From positions 1 through 7,337 of the forward strand of contig DGEY01000088.1 of the NCBI GenBank assembly GCA_002391385.1: DNA of 7,337 nucleotides, read 5' to 3'. Below, one piece after another: positions 6,114 to 7,337 of this stretch (position 1 is its first letter; the number at the start of each line of letters is the position of its first letter). Made by a program: the position numbers and the translations under genes. The notes under the pieces were generated by a model. That model worked only from the letters and a program-made list of their open reading frames with translations. It was not told the DNA's origin and did not search any database. The stretch comes from Firmicutes bacterium UBA3914. GTDB lineage: Bacteria; Bacillota; Limnochordia; Darwinibacteriales; Darwinibacteriaceae.

Positions 6114-6895
6114 GGGGTAAAGCCAGCAGGTTCGGCGTCTTTTACTTGTCGCTGTTCTTTGTTGTTTTGTACCTGCCTGTGCTCAGCGTCGTTCTTTATT
6201 CCTTCAACGCCAGTTCTTCCACGGCCCAGTGGACCGGCTGGAGTCTGGAGTGGTACCGCCAGCTGCTGAGGGATCGGGTGATCGGGGAGGCTTTTAAGGT
6301 GAGTATACAGGTGGCTGTGCTTACCGCCATCCTCTCCGCAGTCTTGGGCACTTTCACCGCAGTTGTCTCCATGTGGGTCACCGCCCGCATGAAAAGGGCC
6401 ATCCAGGGCATAATGATTCTGCCCCTCATCGTCCCGGAGGTGGCCTTGGGGGTGTCGCTTCTCTTCTTTTTCAACGCCCTGCGGCTGCCCTTTGGGATCT
6501 TGACCCTCGTTCTTTCCCATTCCCTGTTCTGCGTGCCTTACGTGTACATCATGGTGCGGCTGCGGCTGCAGGAGATCGATGCGGCTATCCTGGAATCGGC
6601 GCTGGACTTGGGGGCAAGCGTACCACAGATGGTGCGCACCATCATTTTGCCGCTGGTGGCTCCCTCCATCGTCACCGCTTCCCTTTTGTGCCTGGCCATG
6701 TCCCTGGATGATGTGATCATCTCCACCTACATGTCCGGCCCCCGCAGCACCACGCTGCCGGTGCACATCTTCTCCATGATGCGTGTGGGCGTTACCCCTA
6801 AGGTGAACGCGCTCTGCACGTTGATTTTAGTGGGAACGTTCTTCATAATAGGGTTAAGTCAGATCATCACCAAACAGAGGAGGTTTGCTAAGTGA
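6110..6895 (+). CDS. potC: Spermidine/putrescine-type ABC importer permease PotC
   Basis: The 261-residue inner-membrane permease is the partner of PotB. Membrane segments are visible at about 9-31, 64-87, 99-122, 132-150, 182-200 and 234-254. The EAA loop reads ESALDLGASVPQMVRTIILP at 162-181. The strongly family-specific stretch from SLDDVIIS (198-205) through the TTLPVHIFSMMRVGVTP segment (214-230) to NAL (233-235) is characteristic of PotC/PotI. Length is close to E. coli PotC (264 residues). ATG 6110 overlaps the potB stop, with GGAGGG at 6095-6100 nine bases upstream. The gene ends in a four-base GTGA overlap with potD. PotC is separate here and not fused to the binding protein, as it is in some Gram-positive relatives. 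Confidence 0.93.
   Translation: MRGKASRFGVFYLSLFFVVLYLPVLSVVLYSFNASSSTAQWTGWSLEWYRQLLRDRVIGEAFKVSIQVAVLTAILSAVLGTFTAVVSMWVTARMKRAIQGIMILPLIVPEVALGVSLLFFFNALRLPFGILTLVLSHSLFCVPYVYIMVRLRLQEIDAAILESALDLGASVPQMVRTIILPLVAPSIVTASLLCLAMSLDDVIISTYMSGPRSTTLPVHIFSMMRVGVTPKVNALCTLILVGTFFIIGLSQIITKQRRFAK
6876..6884 (+). promoter_or_regulatory. Strong ribosome binding site of potD
   Basis: AGAGGAGGT at 6876-6884 is a near-perfect Shine-Dalgarno sequence, seven bases before GTG 6892. It fixes the start of the truncated potD reading frame and is among the strongest ribosome sites in the window. This fits the need for more binding protein than permease from one transcript. Confidence 0.75.
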
Positions 6896-7337
6896 AGAGA
6901 ACAAGCGCTGTACTGCTGACTATCGCCGTTTTGGTCCTTGCTGTTTCCGGTGCCCTGGCGGCACAGGAAATCACCCTCATGACGTGGGGCGGTGATTTTG
7001 TCCCCCGGGCGGTCATCGAGGAGTTTGAACAGGAAACCGGCATTAGAGTCAACTACAAAGAAGTGACCTCCAACGAGGACATGCAGTCGCTGCTGGAAGC
7101 CAACCCCGATCAATACGATCTGCTCATCGTCACCGACTACATGGTGGATATCCTCAGGCAGAACGGCCTGCTGGAGGCACTCGATAAGTCCAAGCTGCCC
7201 AACTACGGCAACATCAACCCCCTGTATCTGGGCAACTACTACGATCCCCAGAGCGAGTACGCCATTCCCTATGCCATTTCCATCTCGCTGCTTTTGGTCA
7301 ACCATGAAGAGGTGGAAAAGCTGGGGGCCAAGCCCAT
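6892..7337 (+). CDS. potD: PotD-type extracellular solute-binding protein, N-terminal 148 residues (3' truncated by window)
   Basis: This open frame runs from GTG 6892 off the window end. It encodes the periplasmic receptor that would deliver a polyamine or similar ligand to PotABC. Residues 1-23 form a signal peptide with a basic start (MKRT), a hydrophobic core and an ALA cleavage site at 21-23. There is no lipobox cysteine, so the protein is predicted to be soluble in a periplasm. The mature N-lobe aligns with E. coli PotD: ITLMTWGGDFVP (27-38), EEFEQETGIRVNY (43-55), SNEDM (60-64), YDLLIVTDYMVD (75-86), ALDKSKLPNYGNI (96-108) and YAIPYAIS (123-130). Trp32 and Tyr83 match ligand-contacting positions of PotD, but other pocket positions differ. 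Start choice rests on the strong ribosome site and the signal peptide. The C-terminal lobe, with most acidic ligand contacts, is outside the window, so the substrate cannot be settled. Confidence 0.88.
   Translation, partial: MKRTSAVLLTIAVLVLAVSGALAAQEITLMTWGGDFVPRAVIEEFEQETGIRVNYKEVTSNEDMQSLLEANPDQYDLLIVTDYMVDILRQNGLLEALDKSKLPNYGNINPLYLGNYYDPQSEYAIPYAISISLLLVNHEEVEKLGAKP

Noticed and set aside
6065..6766. Long open frame on the minus strand (233 codons) opposite potC
   Set aside because: It lies fully opposite a well-conserved permease gene, has a His/Gln/Gly-rich low-complexity translation with no recognisable domain, and reflects GC-rich codon bias.

Overview
The window holds two transport gene clusters, all on the + strand and packed almost without gaps. 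The DNA is GC-rich by eye (roughly 60%, not counted). Start codons are a mix of ATG and GTG, most of them preceded by recognisable Shine-Dalgarno sequences. The organism looks like a bacterium with two membranes. It carries TolC-type outer-membrane proteins, and its polyamine-type binding protein has a plain signal-peptidase-I leader rather than the lipoprotein leader expected in most Gram-positives. A diderm Bacillota-like lineage is one possibility because of the strong AGGAGGT-type ribosome sites, but this is a guess; no taxonomic marker is present.

Region 1 (1-4061) is the downstream part of a MacB/TolC-type efflux operon. It contains the last 63 residues of one TolC-family protein, a second complete TolC-family protein that overlaps it, and two different FtsX/MacB-type permeases of 431 and 417 residues. 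Neither permease carries an ATPase domain. The ATP-binding subunit and the membrane-fusion (HlyD/MacA-like) protein are not visible and are expected upstream of position 1. The likely working unit is a heterodimeric MacB-like permease pair coupled to outer-membrane channel(s), exporting an unknown substrate. Four-gene co-expression is inferred from overlaps and gaps of 9-11 bases.

Region 2 (4062-4153) is the only real intergenic gap. It contains a near-consensus housekeeping promoter (TTGACA, 17-base spacer, TATACT). A small dyad overlaps its -10 element, and a short hairpin followed by a T-run sits at the predicted transcription start.

Region 3 (4154-7337) is a potABCD-type ABC importer operon for spermidine/putrescine or a related small cation. 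The genes run potA (ATPase), potB and potC (permeases) and potD (periplasmic binding protein, cut off by the window end). The last three junctions are a 1-base gap and two 4-base overlaps, so translation is probably coupled. The binding protein keeps the general PotD fold signature but departs from E. coli PotD at several ligand-pocket positions, so its true substrate is open.

There is no stretch over 300 bases without a gene. I found no RNA genes, CRISPR arrays, insertion sequences or wholly new system. The more unusual points are the tandem TolC paralogues, the asymmetric permease pair and the divergent PotD pocket.
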